A DNA stretch of 64,000 bases from Trichinella spiralis (taxonomy: Eukaryota > Nematoda > Enoplea > Trichinellida > Trichinellidae), in contig CM012954.1 of NCBI GenBank assembly GCA_000181795.3, positions 573,654-637,653 of the forward strand, read 5' to 3'. Shown piece after piece: positions 39,588-52,000 of the stretch. The position numbers were made by a program, and so were the translations under genes. The number at the start of each line of letters is the position of its first letter. Position 1 is the first letter of the stretch. A model generated the notes under the pieces. It made no database searches, was not told the origin of the DNA, and saw only the letters and a program-made list of their open reading frames with translations.

Positions 39588-40008
39588 TCTTTCGCTTTTG
39601 CGACAAGATTAACAACACCACCAACGTGGTCGCTCCACTTAGCCGTTGAGTCAATTGATTCGCTAGCGTGATGATAATTCATGCCGAATCCTTTGGCCAA
39701 GCCCAGATCGGCCTCTTCTACTCTAGGCGTTGTTCCTTCTTTGCATTGATTGAGACTAACAAGCGCCGGCTGCTTCCGGTCCTGTTGGACTTCTCACTTT
39801 TCGACAGATTGACACAACTGCCAAAGCCTTCAGCACTGGTGATTACATCTTCTGCTTGGTGAGTGAGTGCGTCGCTGCGGTCTCGTCGCGATTCCATATC
39901 CGGCACATCGCCATTTCTTGGCAATGAACTTTTGATTGTCTTGAATGGGCTCTTGTTCTCCATTAGAAAGAGGTCGACAATCAAAACCGACCCGTCACCA
40001 CCACCCAA
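35766..40008. other. interval between the two candidate first exons of the Ly-6 gene
   Basis: Mostly AT-rich, without confident exons. It contains a (CTA)n repeat at 36752-36778 and a (CA)n repeat at 39553-39586. The part from about 39600 is less AT-rich and has a consensus-like donor (cttg|gtgagt, about 39859), so an untranslated exon just upstream of the 40009 exon is possible. Confidence 0.45.
39553..39586. repeat. (CA)n microsatellite
   Basis: Seventeen CA units, about 0.4 kb upstream of the 40009 exon. Confidence 0.9.
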
Positions 40009-42481
40009 ATGAGATTCATGGACCTTCTCTCTTCAATATTAACCTCAGTCTATATTGCTGTCGGTCGGTCGGCTGGTTGGGCGCAAACAACAACCACTGC
40101 CGAAATTCCATTTTCCGAAGACATCATTCTCACAGGTTGGTTTCACTGTCAGTCATTTTCTGCTCAGTGCTCAGGAGGAGGAGACAAAACTAGAAAACCA
40201 CTTTTTAAAGTCACGATGAAAAATTGCTTATTTTTTCTGTTAAATTCTGAAATATTAAGTTGTATATTTAAAAAAAAGAAAAACATTTTTTAATACACTG
40301 TTCATTCGCATAAATTAACTGTTTGATTTGATTTAAGCACTTTTGAAATATGCCGCAATGCTGTAAAAATGGCATGATAAAATAATTAAGTAATGCCCCT
40401 CAGAAACTTTAAGCACAAATTTTACACGTCAATGGATAAAAAAAAGAATTTTACGCGGTATTTGTGTAAAAAAAAACGTGTGAAGAGAAATTCACAAAAC
40501 TGAAAACGGTATGCAAAATGCAATTAGAAGAGCAGTCATGCGTACGAAAATTACGAAATCAAACTTTCATCTGCCATGAATTAAACGCTTCAATTGTTTG
40601 CACTTTGATGAAATCTATTTGAACATCAACCATAAAATCTCAATAGAGTTAAAATGCGTTCTTTTCCTATTAGAATTTCAAACTGTCCAGTACTCGTTCG
40701 TATTCACAAAACGCAATATTAGAATGTTGATTTCATGTCTGAAAATAATTAACGAGAAAAAATAATTGAAGTTCACTTCAGAGGCAAAGCGAATTCATTC
40801 AGATTTGGTCTGATTGAACAATGCTTAATCACAACGGAATTGCATTCGTATCGTTAGTCATCAAAGCCTCTATTTATATAATAAATTAACTGCAATTTAC
40901 ATTTTCTTTTTCTTTAAATTTCAAAATTAATTTTGTTTTTTTTAAACTTCAATCATAAGTGAATACACACAACAACCATCTATCTCTGCTCATTCTTCTA
41001 CTTTGGTCACAAATTTCAGTACCATTTTTCTCAGTTTGTTTGAATGTACTAGTCTGCAAGCTTTCTTTGCAAACGCAAGCTGTTGTTAAATCAAGTGGAA
41101 TTGGTTTTCAGAATGTTGATTTCAGAATGAATTGCAATGTGATGAAATTGCAGAATGCGTGTGCTGTCACAATGGTACAATTCTGATGACGTACCATTCA
41201 TTGGTCGATCTGTCCTAGTTACTACAAACGGATACTTTGCCAAATTTTCATTATGCACAATTAAATCGTACACGCAGTGCTATGTAGTGATCTGACGTTT
41301 CATGATTTCAATCTTGTAAAGGGATAGCGTTTTTGGTGGAATTAATTGAAAAATGCCTTCTGGTTGACTTTCTCAGAAAATAGAAGGAGAGAAAGCAGAA
41401 ATAAAAAAATCAATAATTCCCAAGCAGAGGCTCATCAACGCAATACAGCTGCTTTCACAAGATCAGCAAGCCGTCCTGGTTGACCGCTTTGCTCATTTTC
41501 AAGTAGTGAAATTTCAAGCATATTTTTATCCAGTTAATCTTTATATTTCCAATATCATCATCCATCGTTCGTGTGTTTAGACAAAATTCGGTGCTACAGC
41601 TGCATGTCGACGTTTTACGAAAGTGCGTGGGCATTCTTATCCCAAGCCTTCAACAGACCGCTCAATTTCACCAACGAGTGCGATTTCCCGACAACCCAAA
41701 GCCGTGTCGGCATGGTCGACTGTTCAAGTGTTTGCATCAAAATGTGGGAAGACACGACTCTGTTAGGTAAAAATCACACTCTCAAGATCACGCATAAATT
41801 CCACACCACTAACCACACTAGTCATTTCGCATCGCTGCTCTTTCTCTCTCTCCCCCCCCCTCTGTGCTGGACATAGATCTCTGTCAGCTGGCAAGCAAAC
41901 GTTTGCCAGTTGCAATAGAATGGAGAAGAAAGTAGCAATGGTGAACTTCCTCTGTTAGATCAACAAAAGCACAAAATGAAATTTCCCATTTGTTGTTTGT
42001 TCTTGACTAACTGAGCGATTTGTTTGCCATACTACCCAGACACACATACACAAACTCTGTGAAGCGGTTTCAGAAATAAGAACGACAATGTTCATTCAAT
42101 TCAATTCAATTCAATTCAATTCAATTCACTTCTTCTTCTTATTTTACAGGGATACCGTTTCGTGGTTTCATACGAGGATGCTACGATTCAATGTTAGTGC
42201 AAGGGTTCAATCAGACCATTGTTCGTTGGTACCGGTGGTTGCATCGAGATTCGTGTCACTTTTACAACAAACAAGAAGTACTGCAGCTGCCGTTTCGGGC
42301 TACACAGCAAAATGGCGACCGCCCAGACCGCCCTCCAGACCACTTGTACATTTGTACGTGCTATTCCGAAGGCTGCAACGGTTCAGGGCGTCTCAGTGCA
42401 GCTGACTCACATTTCAATCCTCCACTGTTGCTTCCCTGTTGTCTGCTGTTGTTCACAATATGGAATCAACTGTACAGTTAG
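40009..42481 (+). CDS. Ly-6/uPAR three-finger GPI-anchored protein, ODR-2/HOT-like
   Basis: Exons 40009-40135, 41581-41766 and 42150-42481 join in phase 1 throughout; 214 residues. Exon 1 gives an N-terminal signal-like sequence. The Ly-6 domain starts at IRCYSCMSTF and ends at YICTCYSEGCNGSG, with further Cys in NECDF, VDCSSVC, RGCYD and DSCHF, as expected for a disulfide-bonded three-finger fold that ends in CxxxxCN. The C-terminus (PPLLLPCCLLLFTIWNQL) is hydrophobic and follows a small-residue stretch (CNGSG), a typical GPI-attachment signal, so the protein should sit on the outer leaflet. N-glycosylation sequons are present (NFT, NQT). ODR-2-like proteins act in sensory neurons; that role is an inference from family resemblance. 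AATAAA at 42600 is a likely poly(A) signal. A second first exon may lie at 35591. Confidence 0.82.
40136..41580 (+). other. first intron of the Ly-6 gene
   Basis: 1,445 nt, donor gttggt, acceptor gtgtttag. AT-rich, no additional exon recognised. Confidence 0.75.
42091..42129. repeat. (ATTCA)n pentamer repeat in the Ly-6 intron 2
   Basis: Seven or so tandem copies of a five-base unit, ending about 20 nt before the acceptor of the last Ly-6 exon. Confidence 0.9.
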
Positions 42482-42881
42482 CTAGTAAATCGGAACAGAA
42501 CAACATTCTAACAATTGAACAGTAGGTGAAGAAAAAAAGCACGTATCAGTACGAAATTCGACATTTCTGTGAAAGTGAACATTTTACTACTCATCGGAAA
42601 ATAAACCGTAACAAAATATCTTCCTGTAAATTAACATTTTGAATTCAAACAAAAAGGAAATCAACAATATTAATGCGTTTCAAAATTTGGTTTTTCTTTA
42701 AAATTCTGATGAACAACAAAAGGCATTTAATAATTTAAAATAAAATATAATGATAAATACACTTTTGTTTAAAGAGAAGTTCAGTTAATTTTAAAGTTAA
42801 CATTTTAAAGTCCTCATTCAGTCACCAACGCAGTCAAGCAGTCATTGTTCTTTCTAAACAAGCAGTTGCCGAAGTATAAAC

Positions 42882-44212
42882 ATGCAAAATATTATCAAGC
42901 TGGTAAGCAATGCAGAACTTTCACGTTTTCTCTATTTAAATAAATACAACATTTCAATTACATTGTATTGCAGTTCAATTTATGATATACTCCACATATA
43001 ATATAACATATACAGTTATAGGGGAAACAACACTGGAATGCTTAAATTACTTTTTTTCAGGTGTACTTATTAGCATTTTGCATCAGCGCTTGCAATAGTG
43101 CTTCTTGCCCTAAGATCCTTAACAGCACCATTTTCGCATTCAAGTTTCCTGAGGCTGGTAATGAAAACAAATTCAAATGCATGATGATTATGAAGCGTAA
43201 TTCGGAAATTAAAAGACCCTTCGGTTACGACAGCTTGAGTGAGGTCAATTTAAATTGCCAATTGAATCTTAGAGGTGGTGAGCCTTCCAATCCGCTTCAA
43301 TGGTCTATGTTGCCTAACCCGATACCAAATCATTTATACCGTATAATGCAAAAAATGGAAGATAATGAAACGTATCATTTTCATGGCGGATTTCGTTTAA
43401 CATTTGATTATTATGTTGCAAAACAATCAAGGATTCTACTGAACTGGGGAAGACCTAATGAATTTTCATTTACATTGCGATTTCCAATAGAAGTTTACAA
43501 AAATGGTAATCTGGTAAAAAACCGCACAGCATCAATGACGTTTTCACCGATGAAAGAGGATCCGGTTCAAATGTCCACAATATTTGACCCGAATGACTAC
43601 AAAACTACGATTGTTACTTCACGAGAAGATAAGCGTCCTTACTGCAGGTCATTCATACTTCACGCTGACAAGATGACTTACGGAAAACTTCAACCTTGCG
43701 AGGGTTACAATGATTGGGAATATTTCGTTTGTGAAGCCAAACAATACAAAGATTGCATTGTAGAGTATCTGCCTCCTTGCTATCAGCTGACAGAGAATCA
43801 AACAGAATGCTACAAAATGGAGACGGTAATAACACAGCACCCTGAATTACCATATGGAAAACCATGTCCATCACTCCCTCTGGAAAAATGCGAAAAATGT
43901 ATGAAATGTGTAAACACGACCTGGAGCCAATGGGGACTCTGGTCATCTAATTGTAATACTGCGACTCGTGAACGCTGGAGAACGCGCGATTTAATTCCAT
44001 ACGCTGTGTGCAAAATCACACCAGAGGATTGCTGCTTTGAATCAGAAGAAAAAATATTCGAAAAAAAATGCGAAACAATCTTCAGTCAATTTGTAAGGAT
44101 TTTTCCTTACACCATTCCTGCAATCATTGCATTTTCTCTGGGTATTGTATTTGGAGGGAGGCAGATGTGGAAATTTGAAAAATTTTTGCCTATTATGGTA
44201 TGTAATAGTTAG
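42882..44212 (+). CDS. orphan type I membrane protein with a thrombospondin-1-like motif
   Basis: Exon 1 (42882-42902) encodes only seven residues, MQNIIKL. It joins in phase 0 to exon 2 (43061-44212), whose first residues VYLLAFCISACNSASC complete a signal peptide; 390 residues. The ectodomain has many Cys and several N-glycosylation sequons. At about residue 291 comes a TSP1-like stretch, CVNTTWSQWGLWSSNC, followed by TRERWRTR, with the tryptophan-arginine ladder of that domain but few of its usual Cys. A hydrophobic segment at about 353-371 (YTIPAIIAFSLGIVFGG) predicts one membrane span and a short cytoplasmic tail. I do not recognise the family. The stop is preceded by a donor-like ATG|gtatgt at 44200, so a further exon cannot be excluded. 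Confidence 0.75.
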
Positions 44213-45692
44213 TATGCCTATTTGAAATTTTTCAACTTTTTTAACATAATTTTCATAAATATCAAAATAATTTAATGCTAAATATATTTATATTTTATCG
44301 AAAAATAATAAAATAATAAGAATAATGTCTCTTGCAACAAATGATCGAATGGTGAAAATAATAATTTCTTCAACTATACATGTACATGACATTAACATTC
44401 CATTTATTATCCAAACTTCAGTACATTTTAAAGAAGTATGGACGTTTCATAATTTTAAATATTATTCAAAAAAAGCAATACAGTACACTACAGTACAGTA
44501 CAGTACAATACAATATAATAAAACAATAAACTAATTTTCATCTATTAATAATTAACTATGGAAAAAATTAATAAACTAAGTTCAATTTAAGAAATTTACT
44601 ACACATTTCAGGAATAATATTTACAAATACTTAAATTCCATTTCAAAAATGTAAAAACAAACACTGCAATTCCTAACAAGTAGGCAATGCAACCTATACA
44701 TCATATATGCAAATTTACTTTCGTTTCAAAATAATAATATGATGCACCGCTTTGTTTTGAAAATGCATCTATGCAAGCACCGAACAATACTGATAAGTAA
44801 GTTTCACAACTTCTAATTTATGAAAAAGCATTTTCGTTTGCAATAAAAAAAATCATTCTCTTCGAGTCCAAATTCATAAAAAACAATGCTCAAAATGTAT
44901 TTGCTGCAGACAGTATGTAAGAAAATAAATGTATCATAATTCTGGCTAAATTAGCAGATGTTGCTTGCGTTGAAGAAGAAGAGGAAAATATAAGCCTAGC
45001 GTGGTTAGTTCTTTCAGCATTGGCATGCGGACCTGTGATTTTTCAAGTAGCCAGCGAGAATAATTTTACTACGAATAAACGACTAAAAATAAATGCCCAC
45101 TGCATTTCTCTGCAAGCAAACAATGCTTGCGCTTGCTCGAAAGAAGCTAGAAGCTAACAATCTATATATATATATATATATATACGCACGTCCAGCGAGG
45201 TAAACTTCCTCCGCTTGAAACGAAAAGGTTCGTTCGTTCTTATGCACGCGTGTTTCTTTTGCCGTCGTCACTCGTCGATCTTTGTTGCGCTTACTCTGCT
45301 CTGCCGCGCCGCGGCCCTCATTTCTTGAGCTAGCTAAACGCAAGCTAATAACACGTCAACTGTTGTTGTGCTGACGAGTTGAAGAGCTAACAAAGCTCAA
45401 CACTAGTTGTTTCCCAGCCTCAACAACTAAGGACAGCCGACCAACATCCTGCAGAGCGTAGAAACAAACAGCTTGCAGTGCTGCCGCTGTTTTTCCAACC
45501 GGCCATATTACTAGCATCGACGGCACCGCGTAGACCTCAAATTTTTACTTTTACTCTGCGAACTGAGTTTCAACTTTCCGTTCAATTGGTAAAAGTAGAA
45601 ATAATTTACAAGAATAAAATAAAAATACTCCTGAAACATTGCACTTGCACAGTGAAATCATTTCTCTGATCTCATAACCATTTAGCGCAATC
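44213..45692. other. intergenic DNA and probable UNC-87 promoter/5' UTR
   Basis: No coding exon seen. It has a CAGTA/CAATA short repeat at about 44480-44520 and a TA run near 45163-45183. From about 45180 to 45590 the DNA is less AT-rich. A donor-like ttg|gtaaaa at about 45588 and an acceptor catttag ending at 45685, 7 nt before the UNC-87 ATG, suggest a 5' UTR intron or a spliced-leader site. Confidence 0.5.
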
Positions 45693-48479
45693 ATGAGTGA
45701 CGTGGAAAACGAAAACGCTGAAATTGACGGTCAAGAGCCAATTGATGAATCGCAAGAAGATCACGATGTCAAAGGAGAAGAAGAAGATGAAGACCAACAT
45801 CGTCGACGTGATCATCAAGCTCAGCCTAAGCCAGAACGTGAAGGTAGTTCTAGTAGAATGTATTTTTATTTTTCACATGAAAACTTTAATTCTGTGTTTG
45901 TTAAATCTGTTGCCTTTTTATAAAATGCACATTCCTTGTGTACAGATGACGGCGCCTTTGGCAAACCAAGTCGTCTGCCGAGGGAAAAGCTCATGGCCAG
46001 TGAAGGTATAATTCCAATTCAAAGTGGCACAAACAAATATGCTAGTCAACGTGGAATGACCGGTTTCGGCGTTCCTCGAGATGTAATCGACAAAGTAAAA
46101 GCGGACAATCTTAAACCTGTGGAAGATGAAGAAAAGCTTCAAAAGTTACGTGATGTTTTGCCACTGCAATCTGGCACTAACAAATTCGCCAGTCAAAAGG
46201 GTATGACTGGCTTCGGCTGTCCTAGAGATGTACTCTACAAAGCCAAAGGAACCGGAGGAGCAACTGATGTAAGTTCAAAACAAATTTCTATCATTTTCTA
46301 AGTTATCCATTTAACACGTGAAAAACCGAATACAGCAATCAAAAAACCTTTTTTCTATGCAAGCAGCTGACGTAAGTTCTAGTCAATTCGTTGTCATCAC
46401 TTAAGCTAACTAAGATTTTAAATGAAAAGAATACTCAATTTGAGTAGCGCTAAAACCTTCCCAAGTGATTCATTCATTGAACTTATTTTTAAAAATATTA
46501 AAAAAAAAATAAATTCCATGTACATGCAACTCAAAATTAAAAAGAAACAAACAGAACTTTCATCCACTCTAAACTGCATCTTTCTTAACTGACTGATTCT
46601 GTGACATCAGAATGAATAGCACATTTCATCCATCTTCAAATTTCAGCGCCCGTTCAGCGAAACCAAATTTTTCAGCAATTCTAGCTGAACACTTTTTAAC
46701 TTCCTTCCATTGCTTACATAAAACCAGCAAAGCCGATGTTTCCAAAATTAAGTTCATATTATTACGCTGCAATTCACTTGTTCCACAACTGACAGTTGCT
46801 TTTTACAACAAAGAATGAAGGGTTATTATTATTATTATTACAAGCGGTTTACATTAATTATGAAATTGTTAAGATAAATTAAAAAAATATCATGAATACT
46901 GTTTCTCATTATTATTATCCTACATGCTTGTTGATGTTTTTTGATTGAAATTTCACAAGCGCTTCAGAGTTCATTCATTTGGCTCTGCGAACTGGTAAAG
47001 CTATAAAATTATATTTTTTCATTCATCCCACGACTGTAACACATAAAATTAACTGTCTCTTACAGTTCCTTAAGCTTTACATGATACATTCAGTGCAAAA
47101 TATTCATTTCCCCTTTGTTTCTAATAAAGTTAAATAAGCATGTTTATTTCTTCATCACATATATATTTTGCACTGAAGTTATAAAGTTGTTCATTATATT
47201 ATTTATACTTTCAATTTAGCAACTGTAGCCTCCATTTCTGATTTATGACGAGTTCAAATAATAACTTTCTTTAATCTAAAATTTAAAATAAAAAGTAACT
47301 AACTACTGATTTTATGAACACCTCACACTGAATGTTAGCCATCGTAATCGCTACGATGACATAGATCACTGCTTTCTTCATCTGTTGTTTCGCTATAATT
47401 TAGCGACTGCGTAATAGCTAACAGCCGATCACCTCAATCAACAACTGCAAAGTGCACATGTCGCTTTAACAACGGAATTATTTATTCTCTTTAAATGAAA
47501 CTGCATTATTTTGATTCCAACAATTAATACACTCTATCTACTTATTCTGTAAATAATAAATTAATAAATTAATAATAATACCAATAACAGTAATCAAAAT
47601 GATTCAACTATTGGTCAACGGATTCTGTCATTTGGGATAACAAAGCAGCACCATTATTAGTTTGATTTTCCATATCGCCATTTCTTTGGATTTTTAAGTA
47701 TTTGTAATATTAATTATACGCAAATGAAGCGTAAAATGAAGCATAAATGACGTTACAGATCCCTGAAGACAAAGCCAAAGCGACGGATGGAGTGATCCCA
47801 CTCCAAGCCGGTACAAATAAATTGGCTAGCCAAAGTGGAATGACTGGATTTGGTATGCCACGTAGTGTACTGCATCGATTCAATCCAGATCAAGATCGTA
47901 ACAGCCAAGGCTTTGTCCATCTACAAGCTGGAACAAACAAATTAGCCACACAGCAGGGAATGACTAGCTTCGGTAGTCCACGTACAAATGTCACCAAATA
48001 CAAGGTTTGAATTGAAAATCACTCAAATGCATCGCATGTTTATATTTACATATGAATTAAATTTTTCGGTGTAGGATTCCCAACGTGGCGATTTGGTTAA
48101 TGATGAATCGGCAATGCCAAAGCAAACCTGTGGATACAAGGAAGGTGCCAATCAGTCAGGTATGACCGGATTTGGTATGCCACGTAATACAACCCTGATG
48201 CAAATTGGCCGGCAAGATCAGAAAAGCCAAGGTCTCATCCCATATCAGATGGGTATCAACTGGGCAGACAGTCAGGCTGGAAAGACTGGCTTCGGTATGC
48301 CACGTCAAATATTCACCAATTTCGTCGACGACAGTCGTGGAGAACTGCCTGAGGAGATGGCCCGTATGCCGGAAGTGCCGTTCTGGAGTGGTATGGAAAA
48401 GTTTGCCTCTCAGACTGGCATGACAGCAATGGGAATGCCCCGAGATGTTAAAGGTTCCTACCTGCGCCGACTCTGGTAA
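45693..48479 (+). CDS. unc-87: UNC-87 calponin-like (CLIK) repeat protein
   Basis: Actin-bundling protein of muscle thin filaments that helps keep sarcomeric actin ordered. Exons 45693-45843, 45946-46268, 47759-48004 and 48075-48479 close in frame; 374 residues. After a very acidic N-terminus of about 50 residues there are seven calponin-like repeats, at about 70, 121, 170, 209, 255, 294 and 341. The core of each is a variant of QSGTNKxASQxGMTGFGxPR. Repeat 5 is shortened at its front (GYKEGANQSGMTGFGMPR) and repeat 7 has a divergent end (GMTAMGMPRDV). C. elegans UNC-87 also has seven repeats. The start codon is the first ATG, 7 nt after a 3' splice site. Intron 2 is 1.5 kb and carries a partial copy of the exon 2 end plus donor about 105 nt downstream. 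Confidence 0.97.
46269..47758 (+). other. large UNC-87 intron
   Basis: 1,490 nt, AT-rich, with a short ATT repeat near 46830. A frame at 46612-46818 has no splice partners and looks random. Confidence 0.75.
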
Positions 48480-49076
48480 ATTGTAAACTGCCTGCCGCCG
48501 ACCGACTGTACTGCTTCACGTTGTTGTAAAATAATAATCATCAAAGTATAAACTGTGCTTAGATTTCGTTCGATGGTTTATCAAAGTACAGAACAAAAAT
48601 TTTCAACCTGCCGCTTTAACCTATTATTATAAAATTATATATCTTAGACTCAGATCATTGTTCTTAAAAATGAAATCGAAAATTTGCCGGTGCCTTCTTA
48701 TTCATTCGTTCATTCTTTCTTGCAGAAAATCTTCTTATCTCTTACATTATCATTATTTCTTTCATATTTTTCTAAAAGTGTGTTTTTCATTTTCATGCAC
48801 GCTTAAAGAGAAAGCACAAACGCTTAGTGTTTCCTCTACGCACAGCTAGCCAACTCATTTCTACTGGCAACAGTCGAGCCCCTCTGCATTATGCCAAAAG
48901 TAATCTCTAGAATTGGTTACCACTGGTTTCCTACTGAAGCTAGGTGGTAATGATGATCTGTCGTTAAATTTTTAATTACAAACGTACGAATCACATGAGA
49001 ATAAATACTTCACGTTCGATTTGTTCGTCGCTAAGCAACTAATACAAACGTGAATAACTATTACAAATTATTGACA
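48480..49076. other. intergenic spacer, UNC-87 to BBS8
   Basis: About 600 nt holding the UNC-87 3' UTR and the BBS8 promoter. No coding exon. I looked for a ciliary X-box; only a half-site was found (see rejected items). Confidence 0.55.
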
Positions 49077-52000
49077 ATGGATCCGCTGTACGTAGCGTTG
49101 CACTATTTTCGCTTTCGAAAATTTGACCAATCCATTGATGAATGTACTAGAATATTACAAGAAAATCCACGTGATCAGGTAATTATCAAATATTTCATAT
49201 TCCTTCTTCATTTTAGTATATACATTTCGATGTATATCTGCACGTTTACTGCTGCAATTTGGCCATAAAATTGCATTTCGACCACTGAAATATTACAATT
49301 TTCATCAAATTCACCGCTGATTAAGGATAACCAAATCAATTCTGTTAAATCACATGAAACAACTTTAAAACATATGCAACAGCTTTGAAACTTTCAATTC
49401 CATTACAAATTTAAAATTTTTAGCATCCCACATGCCAGCTAATTTATCGCTTTTATCACATGATTTCAACTTCCTCGCCCTTTACAAAAAAACGTCTAAT
49501 AAAAAGCAATGGCAAAATAAAAAGGAAAAGCAATAATCTATGCCAATAACTCTTCTCATAATCTTTCTTCCAGATATTCTTCGCTAATTATATAATCGAA
49601 CGTCAAATTTCTTGTTACTTATTTTTACTTTCAAAATAATTTTCATCATTTGATTATGAAAAAGAAAATGAGCAAACATATGACACTGTTTTCAAAGAAT
49701 TTCAAATATATATTTCACTTTCATATAAATAATTACTTTTCACATGTTACAGTATGAAATTTACATCTATGAATGATATGAGCAATTCATTTCAGAAAAC
49801 ATCATTCTGATGCTGCTGTTGCTAAGATAAATATTTTTAAGTTGCAGAGTAAAATGGGTGAGATACACGCTTGTTTTCAATGCACAATTCAAGCGCAACA
49901 AATTACCACACAAAATACGCACCAATTTACGTCACTCAGAAAAGTCTTTCGATACCAGCGTCATTTATGCTATAACTTTTTTCAATAGCTCAAAATAATG
50001 GCATCGTTTAATTTTTTGACTGATTCATTCATTCATTCATTCATTCAAACACCTATTCATTCAGTGATTACTCATATTTTGCTCATTCGCTTTCACAAAC
50101 ATGACAAAGAGGAAATAAAACATCAAATAAACAAATATTCGAATAATGACAATTACTAAATAAACAAAAGTTTATCATCACTTATCAGTGATACCATTAC
50201 TCAAGCCTAATTATCACTAATCATGCACAAATACTGTTCAATTTATTATTTTTTATCATTCAGTTATCGTTTCTCGTTCCAACAGAAGTATACACAGTAT
50301 TCAGTTCAGCCTACTGAATTAACAAATTCAACAACTTTTCACAAAGGATATTTCATTTCATAACGTTCCATTGCAAAATTGAATCAGAAACGTCGATCTA
50401 CACTTTTTACAATATCTTTGCAAAGCACAAGCTTGCACAGCTTAGTAAAGCAGATGCAACACTGCAATTCGTTTCCGGAATTGCAAATTATTTGTTTTGC
50501 ATCTTCCTCAGTTGTTGCTTTCAAACTACCGAAACAACACTTCGATCAAAGCACTGGAATTTCAATTGAAAGATGCTACTGTTGTAATTCAGCGAAATTC
50601 AATAACATTAGCAATAATTATCTGCATTATAAACAAATTCTCATATGAAAATCTTTTTTAAGGAACATACAAAACTTATTCTTCCCATTTAAAACATCTA
50701 GAACATGAATGTACTCTAACATATGAACAAATAAATAAATAAATATAAATATAAATATAAATATATATAACAATATGTTCTTTAAATATTACAAAATTAT
50801 CAAAGTGCAACGAAGAACAAACTCAAATTCAGTTTACAATATCTAGAATTTCAACTTGAACATCAATATTTTCATACTGTGTTTTGTCAATTTTCTGTAA
50901 AAATATTAAATAAAAAAATTTTAAAGATTCAATTTTAGATAAATGGCAATAAAATCTTAAAAGGTGAATAAACAAAAGGACAATTTTCATAATTTTTGTA
51001 ATATGTATTCTACATAATAAGTTAAATGCGCATTCAGGCAGCGTGGTTACTGAAATTGAATTGCATAGTATGTCGAACAAGAATCGACGATACAGAATTC
51101 GAAGAAACGGGATTAGCAGAAGAGCTAATGAACGAAGAAGTGCTAGCTAACATGCCTCGCCCAGCTACGTCACTTCGAAAACCACAAAGTGCTTCTGGCA
51201 ATGGTCAAGGGTCCAGGCCGACAACCAAATCTGGTCGACCAGTGACTGGCATTCTTAGGCCAGGTTCCCAAATTGGTCGAAACGACACGTTCGAATCTGT
51301 GCTGCGTACTGGACGGACAGCCAACAGCTCCCGACCAATCACTTCGATGACAGGACGCTTTGTCCGTTTAGGAACTGTCAGTTTGGCTTTCAAAATTTTG
51401 CAAATGAAATTTGCTTTCGATTTAATAATAATTATTATTAGGCATCGATGATTGCAAACAAAGATGGTACATTTATAAATGTATCACGACTGAATCTGTC
51501 AAAATATGCTAACCAGTCACAATTTGCCAGACCTCTTTTCGAATACTTATTATTTAGCTTGAACGACGTTCGACTTGTATATTTATTTGTGCAAAAGCGA
51601 GAACTGTGCAGAAATTTTAATTCCTATCAAATCACCTTTTCAGGCATTTCAGCTCGCTTCTATGGCAACAGAAGCAAGTGAATTCAAAGATTGTTACTGG
51701 AAAATACAGATAGCACGCTGTTATATGAGGTATCTCAATTTATGCTAATTTTCACAAAGACTGCAACTTTATCAATGGCAATAATATGAATGGAAAAAGA
51801 TACGAAAAAGGCCAAAGCATTTTAAAATAAATAACATTTTAGAATTGGACTTAATCGCGAAGCGGAGAAGCAGTTAAAATCAGCATATGCTTTGCAGCCA
51901 TCAGTAACCACTGGTCTACTACTTAGCAAAGTACGCTTTTTTGTTATTACCACACCGAGCTAACTTAATCATATCTAATCAAAGGTTTACTGTGCTATTG

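Noticed and set aside
48918-48936. possible ciliary X-box upstream of BBS8 (ggttaccactggtttcc)
   Set aside because: Only the first half-site (GTTACC) fits the RFX consensus; the second half does not match RRNRAC.
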